A stretch of 64,000 nt of DNA from Isoptericola jiangsuensis (GCF_002563715.1 NZ_PDJJ01000001.1:3596001-3660000), one strand, 5' to 3'; positions 18,275-27,206 are shown, counted from the stretch's first letter. Program-made: numbers and translations. The notes: generated by a model from the sequence alone, not told the origin.

Positions 18275-19396
18275 GTGAGGGTAGCGATCGTCGCCGAGTC
18301 CTTCCTGCCGCAGGTCAACGGGGTCACGAACTCCGTGCTGCGCGTCCTCGAGCACCTGCGCGCCACCGGGCACGACGCGCTCGTCCTCGCCCCGGACGCC
18401 GACCACGACCTCCCACCGTTCGTGCACGGCGCGCCCGTCGTCGAGGTCCCCGCGGTCGGGCTGCCCGGCTACCCCGACGTCCGCGTCGTCGTCGGGCAGC
18501 GCGCCCGCATCGAACGCACCCTCGCGGCGTTCGCGCCCGACGTCGTGCACCTCGCCTCGCCGTTCCTCCTCGGGTACCGGGGCCTGCAGGCCGCCGAGTC
18601 GCTCGGCGTGCCCACCGTGGCCGTCTACCAGACGGAGGTGCCCGGGTACGCCGCCCGGTACGGCATGCGGCACCTCGAGCCGCTGCTGTGGCGGCGCGTG
18701 CGCACCCTGCACGAGCGCGCCACCGTCAACCTCGCGCCCTCCACCCCGACGGTCGACCACCTGCGTGCCCGCGGCATCCCGCGGCTGCACCGCTGGGGGC
18801 GCGGCGTCGACACCGTGCAGTTCCACCCCGGCGCGCGCGACGACGTGTGGCGGGCCGAGGTCGGTGCCGGACGGCCGCTGCTCGTCGGGTACGTCGGCCG
18901 GCTCGCCGCCGAGAAGCAGGTCGAGGCGCTGCGCGTCCTCGACGACCTGGCCGACGTGCGGCTCGTCGTCGTGGGCGACGGCCCCGAGCGCCTGCTGCTG
19001 GAGTCCCTGCTGCCCGACGCCCGCTTCACCGGGCTGCTGCGCGGCGCCGAGCTCGCCCGCGCCGTCGCGAGCCTCGACGTGTTCGTCCACCCCGGCGAGC
19101 TGGAGACGTTCGGCCAGACCCTCCAGGAGGCCCTGGCCAGCGGCGTCCCCGTGGTGGCGCCCGCCGCGGGCGGCCCGCTCGACGTCGTCGCGCACTCCCA
19201 CACGGGTTGGCTCTACCCGCCCGGGGACCACGCCGCGCTGCGCGCGCACGTCCTCGACCTGCTGGGCGACGACCGCAAGCGCGCCGCGTTCGGGCAGGCC
19301 GCCCGGCAGCGGGCGCTGGGCCGCACCTGGGCCACCGTGTGCGACGAGCTCGTCGGGCACTACGAGGCCGCCCGGCAGACCGCCGGCGTCGCCTGA
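18275..19396 (+). CDS. GT4 glycosyltransferase, GDP-mannose-dependent mannosyltransferase-like
   Basis: 373 residues with the two-domain GT-B fold. The N-terminus 'MRVAIVAESFLPQVNGVTNSVLRVLEHL' is typical of the MgtA/PimB branch. The C-terminal domain has 'GYVGRLAAEKQVEALRVL', 'VVVGDGPERLLLESLLPDARFTG', and the donor-binding 'FVHPGELETFGQTLQEALASGVPVVAPAAGGPLDVV'. These enzymes transfer mannose (or a related sugar) from a nucleotide donor to envelope glycolipids at the cytoplasmic face. The GTG is six bases after CACAGT, a weaker version of the leaderless -10 pattern. Confidence 0.88.
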   Translation: MRVAIVAESFLPQVNGVTNSVLRVLEHLRATGHDALVLAPDADHDLPPFVHGAPVVEVPAVGLPGYPDVRVVVGQRARIERTLAAFAPDVVHLASPFLLGYRGLQAAESLGVPTVAVYQTEVPGYAARYGMRHLEPLLWRRVRTLHERATVNLAPSTPTVDHLRARGIPRLHRWGRGVDTVQFHPGARDDVWRAEVGAGRPLLVGYVGRLAAEKQVEALRVLDDLADVRLVVVGDGPERLLLESLLPDARFTGLLRGAELARAVASLDVFVHPGELETFGQTLQEALASGVPVVAPAAGGPLDVVAHSHTGWLYPPGDHAALRAHVLDLLGDDRKRAAFGQAARQRALGRTWATVCDELVGHYEAARQTAGVA

Positions 19397-19425
19397 CCGC
19401 CCTGTCCGGCGGCGGTACGCGAGGC

Positions 19426-19458
19426 GTTCATCCGTGCGCCACGACCGGTTCACCGGCC
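19426..19458 (+). promoter_or_regulatory. Pho-box-like direct repeats upstream of the secreted propeller gene
   Basis: GTTCATCCGTG at 19426 and GTTCACCGGCC at 19448 are exactly 22 bp apart, that is two 11-bp units with a degenerate middle unit (CGCCACGACCG). The 11-bp GTTCACC spacing is the PhoP box arrangement of actinobacteria. A -10 TAGGTT follows at 19486-19491. Confidence 0.5.
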
Positions 19459-19543
19459 CGGCGGCCGGACGCCACCGCAGGTCCCTAGGTTTCCCGCGAC
19501 GGGCGGCGCGGCCGCGACCGCCCCGCGAACCACGGAGGACCAC

Positions 19544-21280
19544 GTGCCACGCAGAACCCGTCCCCTGCTCGCCCTCGCCGCCGCGACGGCGCTCACCCTG
19601 ACGGCGCTGCCCGCGTCCGCCGGGCCGGCCGAGCCGGTCGAGCACCTCGCCGACGGCGCCCGCGTCACCCTCGACCCGCTCGGCACCTACGCCACCGGGG
19701 TGTTCGACCAGTCGGCGCAGGAGATCGCCGCGTACCACGCGCTCACCCGCCGCCTGTTCACCGTCGACGCCGCCGCCGCGCAGGTCCGCGCCCTCGACGT
19801 GCGCGACGCGACCCGCCCCACCGAGCTGTTCGCCGTGCAGACCACCGGCGTCCGGGCCGCCGACGGGTCCGTGGTGCCCGACGGCGCCGTCGCGAACTCC
19901 GTGGCGGTGCGCGCCGACGGGCTGGCCGTCGTCGCCGTCGAGTCCGACGTCAAGACCGACCCGGGCTGGCTCGTCCTGTTCGACGCCGCGGGTGACGGGG
20001 CGGCGCTCGGCGCCGTCCGCGTCGGCTCCCTGCCCGACATGGTGACCATCACCCCCGACGGGCGCCGCGCCGTCGTCGCGAACGAGGGCGAGCCCGCCGA
20101 CGACTTCAGCGTCGACCCCGAGGGCTCCGTGTCCGTCGTCGACCTGCCCGTGCTCAAGCGCAAGGTGTCGTCGCTGCGGCAGAAGGACGTCGCCACCGCC
20201 GACTTCCACGCGTTCGAGGGCGACGCGCTGCCCGACGGCGTCCGCGTCTTCGGACCCGACGTCGCCGACGCGTCCGGGTCGCTCACGCACCGCGTGTCCC
20301 GCAACCTCGAGCCCGAGTACGTGACCGTCGACTCCCGCTCCCGCACCGCCTGGGTGACGCTCCAGGAGGCGAACGCCATCGCCGTCGTCGACCTGAAGAA
20401 GGCCGAGGTGACCGACGTGTGGTCGCTCGGCGCCACGGACCACTCCGTGGCCGGGCAGGGCATCGACCCCAGCGACAAGGACGGCGTCGCGGACATCCGC
20501 ACCGTCCCGGTCAAGGGCCTGTCCATGCCCGACACGATCGCGTCGTACGAGGTGCGCGGCGAGACGTACCTCGTCACCGCCAACGAGGGCGACGCCCGCG
20601 AGTGGGGCGACTACGTCGAGAACGCCCGCGTCAAGGACCTCGGCAAGAAGGGGCTCGCGCCCGTGTGCGCCGACTCCCCCGCCGTCGCGCTCCTCGGCGA
20701 CGCCGACCTCGGCCGCCTCAACGTCACCACCGCCTCCGGCCTGCGCGCCGACGGCACCTGCTACGAGCAGCTCTACTCGCTCGGCGGGCGCTCCTTCTCG
20801 ATCTGGACCACCGACGGCGAGCTCGTCTTCGACTCCGGCCAGGACTTCGAGGAGATCACCGCCGAGGCGCTCGGCGACGCGTTCAACACGAACCACACCG
20901 AGACCGGCTTCGAGGGCCGCAGCGACGACAAGGGCCCCGAGCCCGAGGGCCTCACCCTCGGCGAGGTCGCGGGCCGCACCTACGCGTTCGTCGGGCTGGA
21001 GCGCGCCGGCGGCATCATGGTCTACGACGTGACCAGCCCCCGCCGGGCCGCGTTCGTCTCCTACGTGTCGAACCGCGACTACTCCGTGTCCGTCGAGGAC
21101 GCCCTCGACGACGGCGCCGACCTCGGCCCGACCCTCGACGCCGCCGGTGACCTCGGCCCCGAGGGCGTCACGTTCGTCCCCTGGTACGCCTCCCCCACCT
21201 GGCGGCCCATGCTGGCCGTCGCCAACGAGGTGTCCGGCACCACCACCCTGTTCGACGTCCGCCGGGTCGCCCGCCACTGA
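19544..21280 (+). CDS. Secreted choice-of-anchor I beta-propeller protein
   Basis: 578 residues with a signal peptide (LLALAAATALTLTALPASAGPA). The body is a beta-propeller of the 'choice-of-anchor I' family, with 'GVFDQSAQEIAAYHALTRRLFTVDA', 'GSLPDMVTITPDGRRAVVANEGEP', 'EYVTVDSRSRTAWVTLQEANAIAVVDL', 'YLVTANEGDAREWGDY', 'GLEPEG'-like 'KGPEPEGLTLGEVAGRTYAFVGLERAGGIMVYDV'. Relatives are often fused to, or near, alkaline phosphatases, but no phosphatase domain is present here. GGAGGA precedes the GTG. The upstream Pho-box-like repeats suggest induction under phosphate limitation, consistent with a role in extracellular phosphorus scavenging. Function is otherwise unknown. Confidence 0.85.
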   Translation: MPRRTRPLLALAAATALTLTALPASAGPAEPVEHLADGARVTLDPLGTYATGVFDQSAQEIAAYHALTRRLFTVDAAAAQVRALDVRDATRPTELFAVQTTGVRAADGSVVPDGAVANSVAVRADGLAVVAVESDVKTDPGWLVLFDAAGDGAALGAVRVGSLPDMVTITPDGRRAVVANEGEPADDFSVDPEGSVSVVDLPVLKRKVSSLRQKDVATADFHAFEGDALPDGVRVFGPDVADASGSLTHRVSRNLEPEYVTVDSRSRTAWVTLQEANAIAVVDLKKAEVTDVWSLGATDHSVAGQGIDPSDKDGVADIRTVPVKGLSMPDTIASYEVRGETYLVTANEGDAREWGDYVENARVKDLGKKGLAPVCADSPAVALLGDADLGRLNVTTASGLRADGTCYEQLYSLGGRSFSIWTTDGELVFDSGQDFEEITAEALGDAFNTNHTETGFEGRSDDKGPEPEGLTLGEVAGRTYAFVGLERAGGIMVYDVTSPRRAAFVSYVSNRDYSVSVEDALDDGADLGPTLDAAGDLGPEGVTFVPWYASPTWRPMLAVANEVSGTTTLFDVRRVARH

Positions 21281-21296
21281 GCTCTCCCCCGAGACG

Positions 21297-21329
21297 CCGT
21301 GGGCGCACCCTGACGGGGTGCGCCCACGG
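21297..21329 (+). terminator. Strong hairpin terminator after the propeller gene
   Basis: CCGTGGGCGCACCC, TGACG loop, GGGTGCGCCCACGG: a perfect 14-bp stem beginning 16 bases after the stop codon. Confidence 0.85.
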
Positions 21330-21394
21330 TCGTGTCAGCGCAGACCCGCGAGGCGCAGCATGCACCCCTCATGGTCCGAGCCACTGGCGGAGGA

Positions 21395-21424
21395 CCGTAA
21401 ATGGCGTTACCGTAAACGGCATTA
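21395..21424 (+). promoter_or_regulatory. Tandem 15-bp operator repeats upstream of the ATPase gene
   Basis: CCGTAAATGGCGTTA and CCGTAAACGGCATTA are adjacent copies of CCGTAAAYGGCRTTA. Each also contains the inverted ends GTAA...TTAC once the following C is included. The second copy overlaps a candidate -10 (TACTAT, 21423-21428), so a bound protein would block transcription. The AT content stands out from the surroundings. Confidence 0.6.
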
Positions 21425-21435
21425 CTATTATTGCC

Positions 21436-22968
21436 GTGAACCCGGGAGCGTGCCCGATGCCGTCGATCGCCCGACCGGCCGACCTCTTCGACCGCACCAC
21501 GGCATGGCGAGACCTCGCCGATCTCGCGTCGACCGACCGGCCGGGACTTCGGCTGGCCGTCGTCACCGGTCGTCGGCGCCACGGCAAGAGCTACCTCCTG
21601 CGGCGACTCGCTCGCGCGACCGACGGCCTGTACCACCAGGCCCGGGAGCTCGACCGGCCCCTCGCACTCCGCGAGTTCGCCATCGACGTCGCCGCCCACC
21701 TCGACCTCGACCCAGAGGCGCTACGGTTCGACGACTGGGAGACGGCGTTCCGTGTCGCTCTCGGCCTGCGTCGAGGACGGACCCCCCGCCGGACGGCGGG
21801 CGCACCCCTGCTCGTCATCGACGAGCTCCCCTACCTGCTGGTGCACTCGCCCGAGATCCCCTCCGTCCTGCAGCTCCTCTACGACGAGGCGCAGGACACC
21901 CCCGACCTGCCGGCCACCACCCTCGTGCTGTGCGGATCGGCGCTGTCGGTCATGCGTGACCTCCTGACCGGTGCGCGACCACTCCGCGGTCGGGCACAGG
22001 TCGAGCTGACCCTCCATCCGTTCGACTACCGCACGTCTCGGGCCTACTGGGACATCGCGGACCCGCAGGTCGCGTTCCACGTCGACGCGATCCTCGGCGG
22101 CACGCCCGGCTACCGCCAGCTCGTCACCGCTCCGCCCCCGGACACGGTCGACGGGCTCGAGGAGTGGTTGGCACGCCAGGTCCTGAATCCCGCCGGAGCG
22201 CTCTTCAACGAGAAGTCCTTCCTGCTGCGAGAGGACCCGCGCAACCTCGACAGGAGCGTCTACCACTCCGTCCTCCAGGCCGTCGCCGACGGAAACCACT
22301 CACCCGCTGCGATCGGCACCGCTGTGGGGCGTGACTACAACACGCTGAAGCACCCGCTCGGCGTCCTGGAGTCCACCGGCTTCCTCACCCGTGTCGACGA
22401 CGTCCTCACACGCCGCAGGCCGCTCTACTACGTGGCGGACCCCATCGTGCGCTTCGCCCAGGTGATCATCGACCCCCACCGGGCCACGCTCGAGGAGCGT
22501 GACCCCCACGGCGCATGGCACGCCGCCACCGACGCGTACTCGTCCCAGGTCGTCGGCCCGCACCTCGAGCACCTCGCCCGCGTGTGGACGGCCCGCTACT
22601 CGGGGTCGCGATGGGGCACCTCGCTCGGCGTGGTCGGCCCCGCCGTCGTCAACGACCCCCGCGAGCGCCGTCAGCACGAGGTCGACGTCGTCGGCCTCGA
22701 GCAGGGACGACGTCCGTACGACGAGACGGCTCGCGTCGTCGTCCTCGGCGAGGTGAAGTCAACGAACAGACGCCGGACCGCAACGGACCTGCGACGCCTC
22801 GAACACCTGCGGGACGTCCTGAGCACCTCGGGGCGCCGTGCCGGCGACGCGAACCTCGCGCTGTTCAGCCGCTCCGGGTTCGACGAGAGCCTGATGGACG
22901 AAGCTGCGCACCGGGACGACGTCCACCTCGTCACCCTCGACGACCTCTACCTGGATCACGACGGCTGA
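21436..22968 (+). CDS. DUF234-type AAA ATPase (COG1672-like)
   Basis: 510 residues. An N-terminal STAND/AAA-like ATPase domain has the P-loop 'VVTGRRRHGKSYLL' (about 40-53), Walker B 'GAPLLVIDELPYLL' and sensor-like 'TLVLCGSALSVM', then 'GGTPGYRQL'. A winged-helix-like segment is at about 275-325 ('IGTAVGRDYNTLKHPLGVLESTGFLTRV'), and the C-terminal DUF234 nuclease-like region has 'RRQHEVDVVGLEQ' and 'VVVLGEVKSTNRRRTATDLRRLEHL', resembling a PD-(D/E)xK core (E-V-D...E-V-K). Such proteins are widespread in archaea and bacteria with poorly known roles. The GTG lies just after the operator-like repeats; an ATG 21 bases downstream is the alternative. Confidence 0.85.
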   Translation: MNPGACPMPSIARPADLFDRTTAWRDLADLASTDRPGLRLAVVTGRRRHGKSYLLRRLARATDGLYHQARELDRPLALREFAIDVAAHLDLDPEALRFDDWETAFRVALGLRRGRTPRRTAGAPLLVIDELPYLLVHSPEIPSVLQLLYDEAQDTPDLPATTLVLCGSALSVMRDLLTGARPLRGRAQVELTLHPFDYRTSRAYWDIADPQVAFHVDAILGGTPGYRQLVTAPPPDTVDGLEEWLARQVLNPAGALFNEKSFLLREDPRNLDRSVYHSVLQAVADGNHSPAAIGTAVGRDYNTLKHPLGVLESTGFLTRVDDVLTRRRPLYYVADPIVRFAQVIIDPHRATLEERDPHGAWHAATDAYSSQVVGPHLEHLARVWTARYSGSRWGTSLGVVGPAVVNDPRERRQHEVDVVGLEQGRRPYDETARVVVLGEVKSTNRRRTATDLRRLEHLRDVLSTSGRRAGDANLALFSRSGFDESLMDEAAHRDDVHLVTLDDLYLDHDG

Positions 22969-23025
22969 CGGCGTGGCGCGCCGCGAACCGACGTCGGCGC
23001 AGGTGATCAGCGCTAGGTTCGGGCC

Positions 23026-23658
23026 GTGACGGACGACACGGTCGAGATCAGGTGGCGGTTCCGACGCCGCACGGCGCGCGTCGCCGGCGTCGTCGCGGGG
23101 GTGGCGGTGCTGGTCGGCACCTGGTGGGTGGTGTCCGCGCAGGGCGTCGTGGAGACCGGGTCGTCGAGCTGGTCGCGCGGGTACCCTGACGGCTGCCTGT
23201 TCCCCGACGACGACATGTGGGCGCTGTACGCGGGCGACGAGGACGTCGTCGCCGTGCAGACCGTGGGCAACCCGGCGCCGTGGCCGGTGACGGTCGTCAG
23301 CCACCGACCCGACGTGTTCAGGTTCGGTGGGCCGTTCGACGAGTTCACGACCTTCCCGCCCTCCGACGGAGTGCCGCCGGCGCCCGACGAGACGAACGAC
23401 CGCGCCACGATCCCGGCCGGAGGAGAGGTCGTCCTGTGGATCGTGGAGCCGTTCGCCGCGGACGGCGAAATTCTTCCCGGGTCGTACGGGTACAACACCA
23501 TGACGGGGATCGACGGCGCCGACCTGCAGGTGTGGTCCCTCGGATTCCCGCACGACACCCACGTCGAGTTCCGCGGTCGCCTCTGGCAGAGCGAGCTCGA
23601 CCTGGAGTCCGCGGCCTTCCAGCGCCAGCTCGCCGAGATGTGCGTCGACGACGAGTGA
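23026..23658 (+). CDS. Membrane-anchored exported protein of unknown function
   Basis: 210 residues. A basic N-terminus (RWRFRRRTAR) precedes one hydrophobic helix at about 20-38 (VAGVVAGVAVLVGTWWVVSA), so it is probably anchored with the bulk outside. The external part has Trp/Pro-rich beta-like sequence and only two cysteines ('DGCLFPDDD' and the near C-terminal 'EMCVDDE'), which could form a disulfide. TAGGTT sits exactly six bases before the GTG. I recognise no family. Confidence 0.65.
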   Translation: MTDDTVEIRWRFRRRTARVAGVVAGVAVLVGTWWVVSAQGVVETGSSSWSRGYPDGCLFPDDDMWALYAGDEDVVAVQTVGNPAPWPVTVVSHRPDVFRFGGPFDEFTTFPPSDGVPPAPDETNDRATIPAGGEVVLWIVEPFAADGEILPGSYGYNTMTGIDGADLQVWSLGFPHDTHVEFRGRLWQSELDLESAAFQRQLAEMCVDDE

Positions 23659-23667
23659 CGCGACGGC

Positions 23668-24423
23668 TCAGGGTCGACGCGCCTCGATGAGGTGCCGCGT
23701 GGAGTGCGCGACGAACGGGCCTTCGGCCGCGATGAGGTCATGCAGGTCCCGCAGCCGGTCCCGGTACGCCTCGACGGTGAAGCCCGGCACCCACCAGATC
23801 ACCTTGCGCAGCAGGTAGACGACGGCGGCGACGTCGTGGATCTCGATCCGCAGCCGGGCGGTGCGCAGGTCCACGATCTCCAGGCCCGCGGCCCGTGCGG
23901 CCGCGGTCTCGTCGTCGGGGTGCCGGCCGCGCCGGGCCTCCGGCTGCGGGCCGAGGAAGAACTCGATGAGCTCGAACACGCTCGCCGGGCCGACGTGCTG
24001 CGCGAGGTAGGTGCCGCCCGGGCGCAGGACCCGTGCGATCTCGTCCCACCAGATCGTCGCCGGGTGACGGCTCGTCACCAGGTCGAACGCGCCGTCGGCG
24101 AACGGCAGCGGCGGCTCGTCCGGGTCCGCGACCACCACCACACCGCGCGGGTGCAGCAGCCGTGTCGCCTTCGCGACGTTCGGCGGCCACGACTCGGTCG
24201 CGACCGCCGTCGGCGGGAACGTCGTCGCCTCGGCCAGCACCTCACCGCCGCCGGTCTGCACGTCGAGGGACGCCGACGCCGTCGCGAGACGCTCCGCCAG
24301 CAGCCGCGCGTACCCCCACGGCGGGCGTTCCTCCGTCGCCCGACCATCCAGCCAGGAGAAGTCCCAGCCGGACACGTCCGCGGACGCACCGGCCTCGATC
24401 ATCGCGTCGAACGAGTCAGCCAC
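23668..24423 (-). CDS. SAM-dependent methyltransferase
   Basis: 251 residues. A class I methyltransferase core is visible: motif I-like 'SASLDVQTGGGEVLAEA' (about 50-66), then 'GVVVVADPDEPPLPFADGAFDLVTSRHPATIWWDEIARVLRPGGTYLAQHVG'. The C-terminal half ('VVYLLRKVIWWVPGFTVEAYRDRLRDLHDLI') matches a group of actinobacterial methyltransferases of unassigned substrate. The GTG start has AGAAGG upstream. It is convergent with the preceding membrane protein gene, stops 10 bp apart. The substrate cannot be told. Confidence 0.85.
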   Translation of the reverse strand: MADSFDAMIEAGASADVSGWDFSWLDGRATEERPPWGYARLLAERLATASASLDVQTGGGEVLAEATTFPPTAVATESWPPNVAKATRLLHPRGVVVVADPDEPPLPFADGAFDLVTSRHPATIWWDEIARVLRPGGTYLAQHVGPASVFELIEFFLGPQPEARRGRHPDDETAAARAAGLEIVDLRTARLRIEIHDVAAVVYLLRKVIWWVPGFTVEAYRDRLRDLHDLIAAEGPFVAHSTRHLIEARRP

Positions 24424-24466
24424 CCACCGACCTTCTCAGACCATCGCGACCTCGCCCAGCGGATTC

Positions 24467-24518
24467 CCGACCTGCGCCCGGGGCGATCGGTCGTCAGCGT
24501 CGAGGCCCCGCCGAGCCG
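24467..24518 (+). repeat. Degenerate copy of the SDR promoter region
   Basis: CGACCTGCGCCCGGGGCGATCGGTCGTCAGCGTCGAGGCCCC-like sequence matches the region before the SDR gene (26365-26416) at roughly 80 percent. The secreted Ig-like gene lies between the two copies. Confidence 0.6.
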
Positions 24519-24523
24519 GCGCC

Positions 24524-26194
24524 TCAGAGGAACCGCAGGCGATTCGGCTCGGCGACCGACCGCTTCGTCTTGTCGTTGCCGACGTAGACGATCTTCAGCC
24601 GGTGCTTCCCGGTGTCGATGTGCGGCATCGTGATGGTCGTGCGACCGTCGTGGCGCTTGCGCAGGGTGACAGTCTTGACGGTCCGGCCGTCGACCTTGAC
24701 CTTCACCTTCCCGGTCAGGGCGATGTCGGAGGGTGACGTCACCCTGACCTTGATCTTCAGCCGCTCGCCACGCGGCACGGGCCGGTCGCTGAGGCGCACC
24801 TTCACCTTCGACAGCGCCTTCCACACGCCGATCGTCGACGTGCCGCTCGATCCCCGATAGTTCTCGTCACCGGAGTAGACGGCGCGGATCTTGTGCTTGC
24901 CGATGGCGAGACGCTTGTTCCCGAGGGTGAGCGTGCCGCCGTATCCGTCGGCACGGAGCGACGTGCTGCCCAGCCTGGTCGACCCCTCGTAGAACGTGAG
25001 CGTCCCCGTCGCGCGAGGTTCGCCGCTGTTGCGCCACATCATCACGCCGGCACCGAGCTTCATGGTGTCGCCGAAGCGCAGCAGGTCGGCCGTGCCGCGG
25101 GATGGGTCCGTCGTCGTCCTGAGCTTCTCGACCGACATCGACCACGACGTGCTCGCGTCCTTGACGTACGTCGCGCCCGTGAGGCGTGCCGTCAACCGGT
25201 GCTTGCCCACCGGGAGGTCCTTCTCGCTCAGCCGGAACTCGGTGACCACCAGAGGATCGCCGTCACGGTAGCTGGGGAAGGGCTTCGACCGCAGGAGACG
25301 GTCGCCCTCGTACAGGGAGATCGTCCCGTCACTCACTTCCGGCCCGTAGTAGTAGAGGTCAGGGACGTACACGCTGACGTCCCAGGGGTCCGCCGTGACA
25401 GGGAAGACCCCGTCCCACACCCGGTCGAACCAGATCTCGAGCTCGCGCGTCGTCCGCCCCCTGGTGAACGAGTCCGCGGCGCTCGACGTCTGCATGTCTC
25501 CGGCCGGGTAGTAGACGACACTGAAGTGTCGAGTCACTCCCAGCGTCCCTGGATCCCCGTAGCCCAAGACCCTGACCGTCGCCCTGCCGTCGACGAGCGT
25601 CGAGCGGTAGAACCCCGACGGCCACGGATCCCCGTCCCACCAGATGCCGACCTTCCCTTCGGGCGTACCGGTCGCCGAGGTGACGCCGACGTCGAGCACG
25701 ACCTGCTCGTCGAAAGGCACCACGTCCGGCGCGGACACCTCGACGGTCGTCGGGATCGTGCCGTCCTGCACCACGACCTCGCCGTTCCACGTCGACGCCG
25801 CATACCCTTCGGCCGGCCGGTACTCGATGGACGCCCCGTACCGTCCGGGCAGCAGCGGCTGCTTCACCACCAGCGGTCCGGTCGGGACGGTGCTGCTCAC
25901 GGTTCCCGGGACGCCGTCGATGTCCGCGACGATCCTGCCCTCGTCGACGACGGTGCCGTCCGCCGTCGTCACGACGACGTCCAGCACGCGATCGCCCAGC
26001 GACGTCCAGGGTGCGGGTTGGGTCACCGCGATGCTGGTGGGAACGAGCTCGACCTCCTCCGCCGCGGCGGGCCGCGGGGGTGCGACCACCAGCGCGGCGG
26101 CTCCGACCATCAGTGCGACCACCGCCGCGAGTCCTCGCGCGAGGACTCCCGTGTCGCTCGCCCGTCCGCCGCGCCGCGCCCAGCCGCCCGTCAT
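24524..26194 (-). CDS. Secreted protein with Ig-like repeats
   Basis: 556 residues. A signal peptide covers about 20-46 (LAAVVALMVGAAALVVAPPRPAAAEE). The mature part is built of beta-sandwich Ig-like domains of the bacterial Ig_5/Big_5 kind, with recurring 'GRYGASIEYRPAEGYAAS', 'VGKHRLTARLTGATYV', 'IGKHKIRAVYSGDENYRGSS', and 'TGKHRLKIVYVGNDKTK' motifs. No catalytic motif or LPxTG anchor is visible. GGGGAGGA precedes the ATG. Such proteins usually act in adhesion or as surface scaffolds; that is inference. The gene lies between two copies of the SDR promoter sequence, as if inserted there. Confidence 0.78.
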   Translation of the reverse strand: MTGGWARRGGRASDTGVLARGLAAVVALMVGAAALVVAPPRPAAAEEVELVPTSIAVTQPAPWTSLGDRVLDVVVTTADGTVVDEGRIVADIDGVPGTVSSTVPTGPLVVKQPLLPGRYGASIEYRPAEGYAASTWNGEVVVQDGTIPTTVEVSAPDVVPFDEQVVLDVGVTSATGTPEGKVGIWWDGDPWPSGFYRSTLVDGRATVRVLGYGDPGTLGVTRHFSVVYYPAGDMQTSSAADSFTRGRTTRELEIWFDRVWDGVFPVTADPWDVSVYVPDLYYYGPEVSDGTISLYEGDRLLRSKPFPSYRDGDPLVVTEFRLSEKDLPVGKHRLTARLTGATYVKDASTSWSMSVEKLRTTTDPSRGTADLLRFGDTMKLGAGVMMWRNSGEPRATGTLTFYEGSTRLGSTSLRADGYGGTLTLGNKRLAIGKHKIRAVYSGDENYRGSSGTSTIGVWKALSKVKVRLSDRPVPRGERLKIKVRVTSPSDIALTGKVKVKVDGRTVKTVTLRKRHDGRTTITMPHIDTGKHRLKIVYVGNDKTKRSVAEPNRLRFL

Positions 26195-26364
26195 CGGTTC
26201 CTCCCCTTGGTTGCCGTGCGCGCACGCTATCGGTTCTTCCCGACGTCGTCCAGGATCGGTCAAGGATTTTTCAAGCCTGCTGGTGGGCGGCGAGGGGGGC
26301 TGCCGACCAGTCAATCGTCGCGGGCCGTGCCGCCGAGCAGCTGGTGCCCCACCGGCCGTGACCC

Positions 26365-26416
26365 TCGACCTGCGCTCCCGGCGATCGGTGGTTAGCGTCG
26401 AAGGCCCCCGACGAGA
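26365..26416 (+). promoter_or_regulatory. Promoter region of the SDR gene, second copy of a duplicated sequence
   Basis: Contains TAGCGT (26393-26398) as -10 and a GAGAGGAAG ribosome site (26413-26421) before the GTG at 26427. The block is also found in degenerate form at 24467. Confidence 0.55.
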
Positions 26417-26426
26417 GGAAGACCTC

Positions 26427-27206
26427 GTGTCACTGGAAGGCAAGGTCGCGCTGGTCACCGGCGCAGGCTCCGGCATCGGACGCGCCACCGCCGTCCGTCT
26501 CGCCCACGACGGCGCCACCGTGGTCGCGCTCGGCCACCGGCAGGAGAGCGCCGACGACGTCGCCGCCGAGATCCGCGCCGCGGGCGGCAGCGTCCTGGCG
26601 GTGGCGGGCGACGTCGGGGACGCCGACTCGGTGCGCGGCGTCGTCGACCGCATCGAGCGGGAGCTGGGCCGGCTCGACGTCGTCGTCGCGAACGCGGGCG
26701 TCAACGGCGTGTGGGCGCCCATCGAGGAGATCGAGCCGGACGAGTGGGCGCACACCCTGACCACGAACCTCTCCGGCACGTTCCACACCGTGCGGTACGC
26801 CGTCCCGCTGCTCGTGCGGCAGGGCGGCGCCGTCGTCGTGGTGTCGTCCATCAACGGCAACCGCACGTTCACGACGCCCGGCGCGTCCGCGTACTCGACC
26901 AGCAAGGCCGGGCAGGTGGCGTTCGCCCGCATGGCCGCCGTCGAGCTCGGCCCGCGCGGCGTCCGCGTCAACACGGTGTGCCCCGGCGCCATCGACACCG
27001 AGATCGACGACAACACCGAGCAGCGCGACAACAGCGACCTCGGCCTGCCCGTCGAGTACCCGGCCGGGCAGATCCCCCTCACGGGCACCGAGCCCGGCAG
27101 CGCCGCGCAGGTCGCGGACGCCGTCGCGTTCCTCGTGTCCGACGCCGCGAGCCACGTGACCGGCACCGAGGTGTTCGTCGACGGCGGGCAGTCGCTCATC
27201 GTGTGA
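26427..27206 (+). CDS. Short-chain dehydrogenase/reductase (SDR)
   Basis: 259 residues with all classical SDR motifs: 'TGAGSGIGRATAVRL' for NAD(P) binding (about 12-26), 'VANAGVNGVW' (NAG motif), catalytic Ser in 'VVSSINGNRTF' and 'YSTSKAG' (Tyr-x-x-x-Lys), ending 'VTGTEVFVDGGQSLIV'. It oxidises or reduces an alcohol/ketone pair with NAD(P). GAGAGGAAG precedes the GTG. A fragment matching its C-terminal coding sequence recurs 1.75 kb downstream beyond hipBA. Confidence 0.93.
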   Translation: MSLEGKVALVTGAGSGIGRATAVRLAHDGATVVALGHRQESADDVAAEIRAAGGSVLAVAGDVGDADSVRGVVDRIERELGRLDVVVANAGVNGVWAPIEEIEPDEWAHTLTTNLSGTFHTVRYAVPLLVRQGGAVVVVSSINGNRTFTTPGASAYSTSKAGQVAFARMAAVELGPRGVRVNTVCPGAIDTEIDDNTEQRDNSDLGLPVEYPAGQIPLTGTEPGSAAQVADAVAFLVSDAASHVTGTEVFVDGGQSLIV

